Shown here piece after piece: positions 22,705-35,998 of a DNA stretch of 64,000 nucleotides; position 1 is the first letter of the stretch; each line of letters starts with the position of its first letter. The notes below the pieces were generated by a model that worked only from the letters and a program-made list of their open reading frames with translations, did no database searches and had not been told where the DNA came from. Both the position numbers and the translations under genes were made by a program. Where the stretch lies: NCBI GenBank assembly GCA_028554755.1, contig JAPTOF010000020.1, positions 3,973,001 to 4,037,000 of the forward strand, written 5' to 3'. The DNA is from Cordia subcordata. Lineage: Eukaryota; Streptophyta; Magnoliopsida; Boraginales; Cordiaceae.

Positions 22705-25700
22705 TCATTGATCTGGCGGATATATATCGAGCTTAAACGAGCCTCGAACTTTTTTTGCTGAATCTACAGCTGCCCTGTTTGTGCGATGGAGTTTCAGTAG
22801 CTTCAAGCTCGTTATATCCGCCAAACCAGATGGGACTTCCTGAAGTTTTTCACAGTGTTCAAGAACAAGATGCGTGAGACTTAGGAAGCTTAGCTTTGAA
22901 GCTCTCCAAGTCTCCAGATCTGTCCTTCCAATGTGCAAGAGTTTGAGAGAAGGGAAGCCTCCCTCTCCTGATTTCCAGGATGCTCCTTTGAACGCATTGT
23001 CCTTCAACTTGAGCTCCTCGAGCTTTTCCAATTTTTCTAGTGTTTGCATTTGCTCCCACGGAAGTGAAGTTTCTGATAAAGTCAGTTTCTGCAGCTTTGG
23101 TGGGAACTCATGCGCTGGAGGAAGCTTCAGTATTTTGACTTCGGAAGATGAACCGATGGTGATATCATTGAAAAGCTTCAAATTTGTGACGTGCTCCAGA
23201 TTTCCAATATTGTGGAACAATTTATTGAAGAGTACTGCCACTCCCCCCTGAATCCCCAGTTTTTTGATATTAGGAGTCCTTGCAAAAAGTTGTTCAGTGC
23301 AGCATTCAGGTGATATCCTAGAAAGGCTTTGCACGCTTTCCTTATTGCTTGGTGTTTTAGATGGAGGGGGAGGCAGCTGAGCAGATGCATTTGTGTGTAG
23401 ATGTCTTAGTTGATACATCTTCCACACGGCTTCTTTCAGTTCAAGCGTACGTGATGATGTTATAAATATCAAGGTTTGCATGTTCCATAATCTGGAGATG
23501 CTGGAAGGGACGGCCTTGATATTACATGTGATAGCAATGTACCTCAACAAAGCCAGCAGCAGCAGGTCCTTGGGAAAGATTTCAAAAGTGATGGATCTTA
23601 TTTCCAGCACTCTTAGCAATCCAAAGGCTTTAGGGATTGCTGACATGTGAGCTCGCTGCAAAATGGTTTCACCTGGGGCAAAAGACAAAAATGAACGGAC
23701 GTGCTCGCCAGAAGGCTTGGAGGAGACATATTCCGCGACACGTGAATGAATACAAATACGTCGATACTTCTCAAGAGTCAGATGATTATTGGTATCTTCT
23801 ATCACTTGATATAACATTTGCTTCTGAGATTCCTCCTTGCAGAATTTATGCAATATGTCATGAACACGACACGTTTTGATTTGACCATTAGGCTTCCTTT
23901 GTGCCACCATCACTAAGCTTCGGTTGGCAAGATCCTCCACGTAAGCTTCTGCTATATCCTCCAAACTTCGTCCCCCTTTTTGTTCTATGAACCCTTCCGC
24001 GATCCAGAGGAGGATTAGTTTCCAGATAGGAATCTCATAATCTTCTGGGAAGACTCCTAAATAGAGAAAGCATGATTTCAAGTGGTAGGGCAAGTGATCG
24101 TAACTCAACGCCAGTAAAGGCTCCTGCTTTTCAACAATGAATGACTTAACATTCTCAGCCACTTGCTTCCACCACTCACTTGACTGGGGATTATTCAAAA
24201 TAACACCAGCAATCACCACTATCGCGAGTGGTAGCCCTTTACATCTTGTAGCTATTAAGCTCCCAAGATCTTCTAGTTCACCAGGGGGGCATCTTTCCTT
24301 CCCAAAAACCCTCTTCTCTAGTAACTCCCAACTTTCTTTTGCATCAAGAAATTTCAAGTTATGAGGCTTCTTCCCTGGATTAGCACAATTAGCCACATGT
24401 GCATGTCGACTAGTGATCAAAATCCTACTACCATGTTTCTTATGTGGAAAAACACTTTTGAGATCATTCCAAGCTTCTTCAGTCCAGACATCATCCATTA
24501 CAATGAGATACTTCCCCCCTTCTAAATGTCGACGTAGTTCTGCAGCTATGACATCATTTGGCTTGTCAGAGTAGTTTGCTGTGGTCGTCTGCCCCAAGAT
24601 GTTGAGAAATACGTCTCTTTTACTGTAATTTTGAGAGACGAAAACCCATGCACGAGTGAAAAATTCGTACTCGATAATTTTATCATCGTATATCTTTCTT
24701 GCTAATGTTGTCTTGCCAAGGCCGGCCATTCCTACGATCGTGATGATGTCCAGATCATTATCTCCTTTGGTGAGACGTTCAATTACAGTTTTAGCCTCTC
24801 CGTCAAACCCCACCACATCGTCTTGCTCCACTGATGGAGGCTGTTATTGATGAATCAATTAGAATTGAATTAGATGTATTCGAGAAAATTAAGATATATT
24901 GAGACACTAATACTATATATATGCAACCAAGACAACGAGAAAATTGTTAAAATTTTTCATCTGATCTAGGAGTCAAGGGGGAATTAAGTTGATCCTCTAG
25001 CATATTGAAATTAAGAATACGAGAACAAGCTGGACCAAGTATATATATGCAGATGTATATGTCTGAGAAATAGTAAATTTAAGATCCCAATTTGTTCATT
25101 TAGATGTTCTCATAAGTAATTCGAAACAAGATGAATCTTAAATTTTAGAGACCATTTTAATACAAATATTGAGATCTTTTAGTACATTTTTAGTTATTTA
25201 TCTTTAATTTTTGATCCATACCTAATAAAGAAATATGAAGATGAAAATAAAAACAATCATATAAAGTCATAATGGTAATTGAATAGTGAAACAATAAAGT
25301 CTAATAAGCATAAATATGTAAAACGCACTCTACTGTGGTCTTGGTAAGTAGTCTACAAATATTTTAGGTTCTTGATGAGTAATATCTGGTACATGATTAG
25401 CATGTATAAATATTTGAGATCACGTTAATGTAGGCGATAATATTCACACAAATTCGGGATCTGAAATACGTAGGTCGGGTCGGGATTTACTTATATCGGT
25501 GGCTAATAATATTCATGGGTATATAGTTTAAAGTTCTTTTTTTTAAAAGCAATTCTGGAGCGTCGTCATATAGGCTTATTGCAATTTTAAAGTGTCACAT
25601 TATCACCTCCTTTTTGATCGATCTAAGGTGACAGATCAGCACATGCATGGCATATATTAATTTTTTTTTATTTTTTAAATCATTCTAATTCATTAGCTCT

Positions 25701-26563
25701 TAACTAGTATATTTTATGTATTAAATAAAAAATAAAATTAGAAAGTAACAAATTAAAAATTTAAAAGGAAATAAATAAGTAAAAAATTAAAAATAGGAAA
25801 ATAAAAAAAATTAAAAAGATAAAAAATTAAAATATCAACATATGTAAAATTAAAAATAAATAAATATACAAGGCTCTAAACAACAATTTTAATCAAACAT
25901 ATTACACATTATTTTTATGCAATAATAGCTTTCATTTCTTCACCAAACAATTGAACAAATTTGTTAACAACACTAAATTAGCCATTAATTATCAAAAACT
26001 TAATGATTAAAAAAGATTTATTTTGAAATTAAAAAAACAAAAACTTATAACTATATTCGACATTTGACATAAAGATAAAAAAAATTTTGTGCGAATACGA
26101 TAGCACTAATATTCATAGGTACACGGACCTTTCTCTCAGGTGTAGACCTGCCTGGTTCAGAGGCCTCGGTCTTGAAGGCAAATTGCTTTTCAGTGTAAAT
26201 CACGCTAACCCTTTTCCGAAGGGATTGAATTTTTTGTGCTACTTTCCTTATTGTACTGAAGTGAGCGATAACATTTGTAGCTCTGCCCAAGACGGTCTTG
26301 TTCATATACATGGCCTTCTCGACCAGAAATTTGTCGATGGCATCTTCAGCTTCGTCGACCACACTTCGGATGCTGTTCACCAGCTCTTGCATGGCGTGAC
26401 TCTTCCCCCGCTGTTCCGTGAAGTCCCTTATGACTCCTCTGAAGACTTTAAGATCCTGGAGCAGCCCTTCTACCTCCTCTCTCGCGTCGCCGATTAGCTC
26501 GGCATTGTAACGCAGTAGCTGCGTTAGGTTCTCTAGCAGAAATCCTACTGCAGCGTCTGCCAT
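22705..26563 (-). CDS. NLR2: CC-NB-ARC-LRR immune receptor, R1-like, intact
   Basis: Exon 1 is 26563-26129 (145 codons) and exon 2 is 24840-22705, joined in phase 0; the product is about 856 aa. The CC domain begins MADAAVGFLLENLTQLL and carries AEDAIDKF. NB-ARC motifs: P-loop GMAGLGKTT (182-190), kinase-2 LIVMDDVW (257-264), RNBS-B, GLPL (347-350), RNBS-D and VHD (471-473). LRRs run to YPPDQ and the TGA at 22705-22707. The open frame continues upstream of 26563, but MADAAVGF is chosen because NLR1 starts the same way and the extra N-terminus is low-complexity. The donor is AAG|GTCCGT, a non-ideal GT site; GTACCT six bases further on is an alternative that keeps frame. It is much closer to NLR3 than to NLR1. 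Role by family: intracellular immune sensor. Confidence 0.92.
24841..26128 (-). other. NLR2 intron
   Basis: This 1288-bp intron ends AATAACAG. 24845-25110 matches 45560-45805, and 25138-25420 matches 61950-62284, which defines the two halves of the split NLR3 intron. The rest is AT-rich. Confidence 0.85.
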
Positions 26564-26834
26564 TATCTCTCTCTCTCCCCCTCGCTTTTTTCTTCTTCTT
26601 CTCCTTCTTTTTCTCACTCTTTGGGAAAATAGCATTGCTAGATGATCATATATATATATTTTTTTTGTCGGAAAGATGATCATATTTTTATATATGTATG
26701 TAGAATACAGGCTCAGTTTTCTAAAAGTCGACTCGGGGTCAATCATATGGCAACCATGTCATTCTATAATCTTTCTTTGACAGCAGCCACAGAAATTAGG
26801 AGCAAATTGCAAATCACGAAGAATATAATTGAGA
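26564..26834 (-). promoter_or_regulatory. NLR2 leader and promoter module
   Basis: The leader is GA-rich. A TATATATATAT run at 26648-26659 is a possible TATA element about 85 bp upstream of the ATG. The shared module is at 26705-26815 with a W-box core (GGTCAA at 26737-26742, TTGACC on the gene strand). Confidence 0.55.
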
Positions 26835-27433
26835 GGAAATTTTTTATTTTTACCATCGTTTTAAAATTTTTATGTCAAAAATACCCTACTTTTTAAAATG
26901 TTTTCAATAATATCCTTTTCAGTTTCGGTAGGTGTCTTACCGTTCACGGATCCAAAAAAAAAAATTTTAAACGAGTAATTTAAAAAAAAAAAATTAAAAA
27001 CGATATATTTTTTACGAAAACGGTAAGTTACCTACCGAAAATTGGGGGGGGGGGGTGGAGGCGTGGGTATGGGGGCCTGTAATGCATTAAATGCATTTGT
27101 ACAATTTGTTGGCTGAAAAGTTTGTGTACATTTAATGCATGTGTTTTGGCCTTTTCCAGCTGCATTTAGTACATGTGTCTTTGCTTTTTTTGGTTTCAAT
27201 GCAGAATGTTGGCTAGTTGGTTTCAATGCAAAAATTTTTTTTGACTTACTGTTTTCGTTAAAAACATAATCGTTTATTTTTTCAAATTTTGGGATCCGTG
27301 AACGGTAAGTCACCTACTCTTTTTTCAAATTTCGGTAAGTGACTTACCGAAAAGGGTATTTTTGAAAACATTTAAAAAAATAGGATATTTTTGACATAAA
27401 AATTTTAAAAAAGGGTAAAAATAAAAACTTTCC
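26835..27433. mobile_element. foldback MULE-like element with 9-bp TSD
   Basis: It is 599 bp with long TIRs (over 100 bp; left GGAAATTTTTTATTTTTACC, right the reverse of GGAAAGTTTTTATTTTTACC). The target duplication is TAATTGAGA (26826-26834) and TAATTAAGA (27434-27442). The paralogous block at 32270-32290 has the empty site. It contains a 12-G run at 27044-27055 and repeated ACGGTAAG motifs near both ends. Confidence 0.82.
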
Positions 27434-29060
27434 TAATTAAGACAATACAACTGGCATTTATGTATATCCTTGTATGATATCTAACCGATTAGTAAAATTG
27501 ATTCTTTTATGTATATTCAAAATTTTGTATTATTATATTTAATTAAGATAATACAACTGCCATGTCCAATGTGAAAGTTTCTTTTTCTTTTCTCTCTCTC
27601 TCTCTTTTTATATATGAATGTAGAATAAAGGCTCAGTTTTCTCAAAGTTGAATCGGGCTCAGTGATATGGCGACCAAGTCATTGTATAATCTTTCATTGA
27701 CAGCAACCACAGAATTAATTTAATTTATCCTCATGTATATTCAAAATATTTTAGTATTATATTTTGTACATGAAGTGCCATGTGAAAGCGCTTTTTTTTT
27801 TTTTTTTTGGTTTTTTCCCCTTTCTTCGTGCGAAAATACCTTGAAATGTGAATGCAAAACGTCAAATGTCAACCAGATAAGACTTTTCGTTTCCCTCTAT
27901 GCATCTTATATTATATGTCTAGGAGTTTCCACGTAAAAAAAAAAAAAACAGTTCAGCCTATTTGGGAGTATTTTCAGAAATAATATTTTCACTTTGATTT
28001 AAAAATAAAAAGAAGACAATAAAGTTTGTCAACATGATTTTCTTTATTATTTTCAAAAACTATTTTGAGAAATATGTTTTCAAAAGTAAAAAAATGAAAA
28101 AAAAATAATTTTTATGTATTTTTTTTTTCGAAAAGGACAATTTTACCATCTAGTTTCTCTCTCTTTTACCTCTTCCTTTCCCCATCTCGAGCCCAACCTG
28201 TCCCCACCCTACCATTATCCTCCTTCTTGCTTCCAACAAGTGTATGTATAAATGTTCATATATGTCTATTGGTGCTAACAAAATAAATAAATATACTAAA
28301 TTTCTCTATATAAATTTAAGTTTTCATATGAGGTAGTAATTTATAATAGTATCAAAAAATAAAAATCAAAAGGTCCTAGTTCGAAACTAACTGCCATCTA
28401 TTTTTTTTACAAGAAAATTATAACTATACACGGGCAATGCTAAAAAAAAAACCCCACTAAAAGAACAAATTGCACCTACAAGTAAATGGTTGTGTTAATA
28501 GAATTAATAAACAAATACACCAAGTCTTCTCTATGAGTTTTAGTTTTTAGATGACGAGGTGATAACTTATTAATTATGATAGAAAAAGAAAAGCATAATG
28601 TTCTTTTTTTAATACTTTAGAAAGAAAAGAAATTTAGCTTCTGCCTAAAAGAATTTCGATTCTTTTATTTATTTATTTTTAAATTTGTTTCTTATAAAAA
28701 CTATTGTCAATGATCGTTCAGTGGAAAAAGAAAAGAAAAAAGAAAACATGAAACTTCCAAGCGGACAGAGTTTTTATGTCAATGACATGCTAGCAAGCCT
28801 ATACAGCTAGGTTAAACAGAAATCCTAATTTTCAACCTCACCAATTTTATTTAAGAATACCTATACGTGTAGGGCCAAATAAAATTGATCCTACTTACAC
28901 GTACAAGTCATATTGAAAAAAGTGAATAGATGAATTAAACTGGTCTCCTACCGTTTGTACTTTTTGATTAAGTAATTAATTTGTAATCAAGATATGTGAA
29001 TATGATAAATGGTAATTTTCAAGAATATTTTTTATAGATTAAACAATTTTTTTATTGTTT
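27434..29060. repeat. NLR upstream block, copy 1
   Basis: It is homologous to 32290-34030 and to 35125-36830 with 39800-39910. Landmarks are CAACCGATTAGTAAAATTG-like text, CTTATATTATATGTCTAGGA, GTGCTAACAAAATAAATAAA and CTATTGTCAATGATCGTTCA. A second promoter module lies at 27630-27720. No coding sequence. Confidence 0.75.
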
Positions 29061-30999
29061 TCAGAAGTTACAAAATACGATTTTTGGGAATGATTTTTTA
29101 TTCTTTAAACCAAATGCTCCCTTTGGCCTTGTACATGTGCAGATACATATTATGGTATAAAGCACGAATACAAAAACAATAATTCTAAGATAGATTTGTA
29201 TTTGGTTCGGATCCAAAAGTATACGGAAAAGAAAAATAATTTTACAGTACGAGAATATAATTTGCACACAGCGTCCCCATATATCCTGTCCTTTTCTTTT
29301 TTCTGCTTGTCTTTTAATTAGTTATTCTTCTTGTTTTTCTATTTTCTAGTCAAGTTTTAGTCAACGGGTTAATCGATTCCTTCATAGCAACGACATAGCG
29401 TGCAGGCGGCTCAAGTTTTTGAAAGGAGACTGGTGCTCAATCATACAACCAACTCATTGAATAATATCTTTCTTCTTTTTACTTTTTCTTTTATAAATTG
29501 ACTAGGGTTCAATCATGCAACCAAGTCATTTTTTAGTCTTTTTTCTTACGGCAACCACGGATTTAATACAGCCAGGTGATGATGCACATACAGCTGTCAT
29601 TTATCTGTATGATGCCCTACAAATTAGCTTAATTAACGCGCTACTCGTGTAATGTACGAGTTTTAATATAAATGTGATATAATCAAATTATAAAGCTAAT
29701 TTATTAGACAATATTTTGTGCAGCGCATGGATTTTTATCATGTTATAAAGTGCTTATATTATTCATTTTTATTATCATATATGTTATTGAAACAATAAAC
29801 AAAAGTTATATTCAAATATCTTGTTAACGTATTAAAAACCTTTGCAGCATATTGATCAATACAATTTAAAGGATTATATCATTTGAAATATACTATAAGT
29901 TATAAAATTTAATGAAAGAATCCATCAGTTGACATACTTTTTTGTAAGTTTGCAACATATAGAAAAATAATAAGAATAAATTGTACAAGATAATATTTGC
30001 ACAATAATTTAAAATGTTCAAATAAATAACGTATAAATTACAATTTTTTATAAAACAAACATTGAGGTGAAAGTTTATTATAAGCAAGTTAGGTATGAAT
30101 GCGACCATAAATTTCATTCGGATCCAATTTATTCACATATTACAACTAAAACATACGTGATAAAAACCACATCAAAGCATACAAATAGGTAGCAATCTGA
30201 TTTTTTTCTTTTCTTTTTCTTTTTTAATGAAAGATTGAGCAATAAACAATAAGGAGCATATGACATGCGGTCATGCAATAAAGAAATAGGTAGTCGATAA
30301 TTCACAAAAAAAAAAAAAAGGCTAGTTGACAAATGGAAATAAAATTTTTAGAGGAAAAAATAGTTAGTACGTAGGCATCAGCTTTATTATAGATATAAAT
30401 TTCTTCTCTTATACATTTCCAAATATTTGTATTATTATATTTTGTACATCTGAAACACCAATGGGAAAGCTCTCATTTATTTCCCTCTTTTTTTTTATGG
30501 GAATATAACTTGCGTGAATAGACCATATATAAATACAGTAAACGATGAATATAATCATATATCTCGAATTATCGTGTACTATGCAACAAAGTCAATTCTA
30601 TAATTTTCTTTGACAACAACCACAAAATTAATTTGATACTCTGGCAACTTTCAACATTTCAATTTTCTCCTGTGCATTTCAATTTTTGTGCCAGCTCATT
30701 TTATACATCTAGAAGAGGCAGCATAGAAAATCTTACTCTTATGCCTTCTAACATATCGTGAGGGCATAAGTAACTAGAGTATATCTCAGCATCTTAATTT
30801 GTTTAAAATGTATATCTACATGTAAGACTAAATAAAATTCATCTCACCTCTGCAACTACTCCATATAATAATAAAATTAATATTAATTAGTGATTTTTCG
30901 CGTATCTCCTTGTAAGTCAACATTATAGGTAACTAGAGTATATTTCGTGCAATGCACGGGGAAAATATATATTTTTAATATCTTTATTTATTATTAGTG
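29061..30999. other. AT-rich NLR upstream relics
   Basis: Promoter-module relics occur at about 29408-29475, 29495-29570 and 30580-30640 (ATGCAACCAAGTCATT, CAACCACAAAATTAATT). A Helitron-like 3' end on the minus strand ends at 30933 (CTAG) with hairpin CGTGCATTGCACG at 30946-30958. No gene is visible. Confidence 0.55.
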
Positions 31000-31631
31000 A
31001 CCAATTTTTTTGTTCATTTAATTTGTAATCAAGATATGTGAAAATGATAAATGATAAAATAATATTGGGCCTTAGCATATTATTTTAAAGAAAAGGTAAA
31101 TTTTAGGATTTGAACTTTGTAAAATATAAAATCAAAGGTTTGAAACTTTAAAGCTTTTAATACAAGACTTTGAACTTATACAAAAGTGATGTTTTACATA
31201 CCGTTAAGTAATGGTGCTAATTCTTTCAAATCTTATGTGTCATTTAATTTTTTCTTTAATAACTTAAGTGGATCTTCCTACATAGTTAAAAGGAACTTAA
31301 ACTAGACCATAGCCTACTGTCTGATATGATGGAAAATGAAAATAATTTAAAAAAATTGAGGCTATGTACATTTGATTTAGGTTTTTCTTTGGCACAATAA
31401 TATTATCTTTTATTTCTTTTATTTTATATTTTATATTTTGAAACTATTAACTCATTGTAAAAAGGTTATACATTGAACTAGAAAAGAAGATTAGATTCAA
31501 TGTGATATGTATGTATGTATGTATGTATATATATATGTATGTATGTTTGTATGTATGTATGTATGTACAAAAAAAGACAGAACTTAAATTATCTCTGTCA
31601 TTTTGTGCATAACATAAATTTTGTTCAATTA

Positions 31632-31686
<55 letters not shown>

Positions 31687-32290
31687 TGATATGTTTGAAG
31701 AGTTAACTAATTGTAAAAGAAATTATGTAGTAAGTTACAAATAAATTGGATTCAATTTGGATGTATATATTAAGAAAAAGATATTTTAAAATGAATTTAA
31801 TTTTTCTCTAATATTCTGTGTAATACGAATGTTGTTTAATAAGATTTTTTTCAATCTTTTTTTATATTATGAAATTAATTAATTTTTGTGATATTCTATT
31901 TGATAGTAGATTAATTTATTGAATGATTTTAATAAATATTTTTTACTATTATTATCATTTATCTTAAAAATAAAAACAAATAAAAATACTTTTAAAGCTT
32001 TGTTTGGTAAAATTTGAATTTATGAAGGAGTTTGATTCTTAAAATAGAACTCATAGGGAAATATGAATAAAATTAAAAGGTCATGAAGAGTTTGAAATTT
32101 ATAATAGAACTCATGGGGAAAATGGTATTTCCCCTTCCTATATATGTATGTAGTATAGAGGCTCAGTTTAATTTTTCCCATTTTTCAACAATCACATGGA
32201 AACCAAGTCATTGTATAATCTTTCTTTGACAGCAACCACAGAACTACTTAGGAGCAAATTGCAAATCACGAAGAATATAATTAAGGTAAT
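31000..32290. repeat. NLR upstream blocks with microsatellites
   Basis: Positions 31000-31365 match 39900-40210 (shared GGAACTTAAACTAGACCATA). Positions 31430-32290 match 34300-35125. A (GTAT)n run is at 31506-31566 and a (TTA)n run at 31629-31685. A promoter module is at 32155-32270. No gene. Confidence 0.75.
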
Positions 32291-32842
32291 ACAACTGGCA
32301 TTTATATATCCCTGTATGATATCCAACCGATTAGTAAAATTGATTCTCTTATGTTTATTCAGAATTTTGTATTATTATATTTAATTAAGACAATACAACT
32401 CCCATGTCCAATTTGAAAGTTTTCTCTCTCTCTCTCCCCGTCTTCATGCGAGTATACCTTGAAATGTGAATGCGAAACATCATATATCGACCAGATAAGA
32501 GCTTTCGTTTTCCTCTATGCATCTTATATTATATGTCTAGGAGTTTTCACGTGAAAATTTATTTCAGCTAGCCTATTTGGAGTATTTTCAAAAATTAATT
32601 TTTTTATTTTGATTTAAAAACAAAATGACAACCAAAAAGTTTGTTCGGCATGATTTTCTTTATTATCTTCGAAAACTATTTTGAGAAATATGTCTCAAAA
32701 AGGTAAAAAAATAAAAACACGTTTTTATTTCTTAATATATTTTTTATTTTCTCTTCCAGAAAGAACAATTTTACCATTTAGTTTTTCTTTTTCTCTTTTA
32801 CTTTTTCCCTTCCCCATCTCACCCCCTTCCACACCCCTTACT

Positions 32843-32890
<48 letters not shown>

Positions 32891-34033
32891 AATTGTAATT
32901 TCATGCTGCCAAATAGCACTCTATAGGACAAACTTTCCATAATTACTTATCAATTAAATATGTCCATTCTTAGGTCATTTTTTGTTTTCCATAATTTATT
33001 TAGTTTCATTCTTATATTACACATTTTAATTTAATTAATATTATGCTTTTTCTTTAGTATATGATTATTTCAATAACTATTTAGTAAGATACAAAAACTC
33101 TATAGTTAATATATCCAATCACATGTGTCATTCTCCGTACATTGCATGAGTGTCATACTAATATATATATATATATATAGAGTTGGTAGGTGGAGTAGGC
33201 CAAAGTCTTATTAAGTGGTCTTATATTTTATGAACTTTCTGTGTGAGAGGAATAATACTCTAATACTTTCCCTTATGTGTGACCTGATTTGGTAATTCAA
33301 AAAAGAGTAACACAGACAAATTAGAACATGACACATGGATAAAGAAGGATCACATGTGCACAAATATAACTAGTCTATAACTTGGGCTCTGATATCATCT
33401 GAAGAATCCTAAGGTTCAACTTAAAACCAATTGATTGCTAGGTAGAGTAGCCCAAGATCTTCTTAAGTGATCTTAAATTTTATGAACTTTCTTTGTGAAA
33501 GGAATAATACTCTAACATATATACATATATATATATGTATATATGTAGGTATGTATATATGTGTGTGTGTGTGTGTTCATACATGTCTATTGGTGTTAAT
33601 ACAATAAATAAATACACTAAATTTCTCTACAAAAAATTAAGTTTTTATATGAGGTAATAACTTATAATAGTATCAAAACTTAAAAATTAAAAAGGTCCTA
33701 GTTCAAAACTAATAGCCACCTATTGTTTCACAAGAAAAAAATTAGAAGTATACGTGTGCAATGCTAAAAGAATAAATCCTACTAAAAGAACAAATCACAA
33801 CAAAACTAAAAAGCAAATACACCAAATCCTTCTGTATAAGTTTAAGTTTTTAGATGAGGTGATAAATTATCAATTACGATAACAAAAAAAGAAAATAAAG
33901 TTTAATTAATGCTCTTTTTTAAAACTTTAAAAGAAAAGAAATTTATCTACTAGCTAAAATAATTTCCATTATTTTATTTTTTAAAAAATATTTCTAAAAA
34001 CTATTGTCAATAATTGTTCAGTGGATAAAAAAA
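32290..34033. repeat. NLR upstream block, copy 2
   Basis: This is the second copy of the 27.4-29.1 kb block. It is interrupted by an (AT)n run at 32847-32887 and by a TRIM at 33182-33517. No coding sequence. Confidence 0.75.
33182..33517 (-). mobile_element. TRIM-like miniature LTR element
   Basis: On the minus strand the 5' LTR (33517-33398) starts TGTTAGAGTATTATTCC. A degenerate initiator-Met primer site TGATATCAGAGC follows (33397 downward). A roughly 130-bp internal part ends in a purine tract near 33266. A truncated 3' LTR (33265 to about 33182) begins TATTAGAGTATTATTCC. The total of about 340 bp matches TRIM architecture. Confidence 0.65.
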
Positions 34034-34119
34034 AGCGTCTGCCATGATCTCTTTCTCCCCGCTTTTTTCTTTTCTTCTTCTTTTTCTCACTTTTTGGACA
34101 ACTAGCATTGCTAGCTGGT
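34034..34119 (-). pseudogene. NLR 5' leader and start-codon remnant
   Basis: It matches the start of NLR2 (26555-26645): minus-strand leader, ATG and GCAGACGC (M-A-D-A), then abrupt loss of the gene body at 34034. It marks another deleted NLR copy. Confidence 0.7.
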
Positions 34120-34299
34120 CATTTTTTTTTATAAAGTAAAAGTCATTTCCTTCCATGAATTTTACAATAAAATCCAAATTCCCCCATATATACGAGTTTT
34201 GTCAAGTTTGGTCAAACAATACATTATGTTGAAGAGTAATTTTATCGTTTTATCTTTTAAACTATTATTGAGCTATTTAATTTTTATTTATTATTTTTT

Positions 34300-34466
34300 T
34301 ATTTTTAATATTTATTTCATATATTGAAACTATTAACTCATTATAAAAAGGTTATACATTGAACTAGAAAAGAAGATTAGATTCAATGTGATATGTATAT
34401 ATATGTATAAAAAAGACAGAATCTAAATTATCTTTGTCTTTTTGTGCATAACATAAATTTTGTACA

Positions 34467-34528
<62 letters not shown>

Positions 34529-35661
34529 TATTTGATATGTTTGAAAAGTTAATTAATTGTAAAAGAAATTATGTAGTAAGTTACAAATAAATTGGATTCA
34601 ATTTGAATGTATATATTACCAGAAAAATATTTTAAAATGAATTTAATTTTTCTGTAATATTTTGTGTAATAAGCATGTTGTTTAATAAGCTTTTTTTTCA
34701 ATCTTTTTTTATATTATGTGATTAATTAATTTTTATGATTCTCTATTTGAATGATTTATTTATTCAATGATTTTAATAAATATTTTTTACTATTATTATC
34801 ATTTATCTTAAAAAGAAAAATAAATAAAAATACTTTTACGGTTTTGTTTGGTAAAATTTGAACTTATGAAAGAGTTTGGTTCTTAAAATAGAACTCATGG
34901 TTTAATATGAATAAAATTAAAAAGTCTTGGAGAATTTGGGATTTATAATAGAAATCATGGGGGAAAATGGTATTTTCCCTTTTTATATATGTATGTAGTA
35001 TACAGGCTCAGTTTAATTTCTCAAAGTCGCCTCGGGCTCAATCTCACGGCAACCAAGTCATTGTATATTCTTTCTTTGACAGCAACCACAGAATTAATTA
35101 CGAGCAAACTGCAAATCACGAAGGATATGCTAGAATACAAATCCAACCAATCAGTTTAATTTATTCTCTTATGTATATTCAAAATTTTGTAGTATTATAT
35201 TTTGTACATCTGGAAGTGCCATGTCCCATCTGAAAGTTTTTTTCTTCCTTTTTTTTTTTTTTTTTTTGTCTCTCTTCATGTTTTCGTTTTCCTTTACGCA
35301 TCTGATATTATGTCTAGGAATTTTCACGTGAAAAAAAAATTGAGCCCATTTGGGCGTATTTTCAAAAAAATAAAATTTTTATTTTGATTTAAAAACAAAA
35401 AAGAAAACCAAAAAGTTTGCTCAACATGATTTTCTTTATTATTTTCAAAAGCTATTTTGAGAAATATGTTTTCAAAAGGAAAAAAAAATGGAAACACATT
35501 TTAATTTTTAATGTATTTTTGGTTTTATTTCTTTTTTCCAAAAAGAACAATTTTTCCATTTAGTTTCTTTTCTCTTTTACCTTCTGCCTTTCCCCATCTC
35601 ACCCTCCCCCGACCCCAACCTATCCGCATGTGCCTTACCCTTATCCACACACACATATATA
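34300..35661. repeat. NLR upstream block, copy 3 (first part)
   Basis: It is homologous to 31430-32840, offset about 2.85 kb. It contains a (TTA)n run at 34467-34530 and a promoter module at 35000-35125. No coding sequence. Confidence 0.75.
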
Positions 35662-35998
35662 CACTACAAAGAACCAAGAATAGGCCCCGGGGAGGGGGGG
35701 CGTGGTTTAACTACAAAATAACAAAGAATAGGCAGCACACTTTTACGATATAGGCAAGGGTTAGGTAATACATAAATATATTATTGTGCAAGATAATTAA
35801 TAAATGTATTCTTAACTTAATTGGTCGATAATATGATTATAGAGTGTTACAATGAGAAAGGTTCAAGTTTTTGGACCATGGATGAAACATGGGGGGGGGG
35901 GGTTCCTAGAATTATATATTGGTTGTGTTTTAAAAAAGGTCGATGCCTTAGTTTTAAACTAGCTGACCACCATGTATATTTTTTTTATTTTAGAGTGT
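35662..35998 (+). mobile_element. small CACTA-type non-autonomous element
   Basis: The left end is CACTACAAAGAACCAAGAAT. The right end is degenerate (TAGAGTG). Comparison with block copy 1 near 28265 shows where the flanking sequence is continuous. It shares more than 200 bp with the inverted copy ending at 49600. A 12-G run is at 35891-35902. Confidence 0.6.

Noticed and set aside
31515..31706. 63-codon frame rich in Tyr
   Set aside because: It is made of GTAT and TTA microsatellites.
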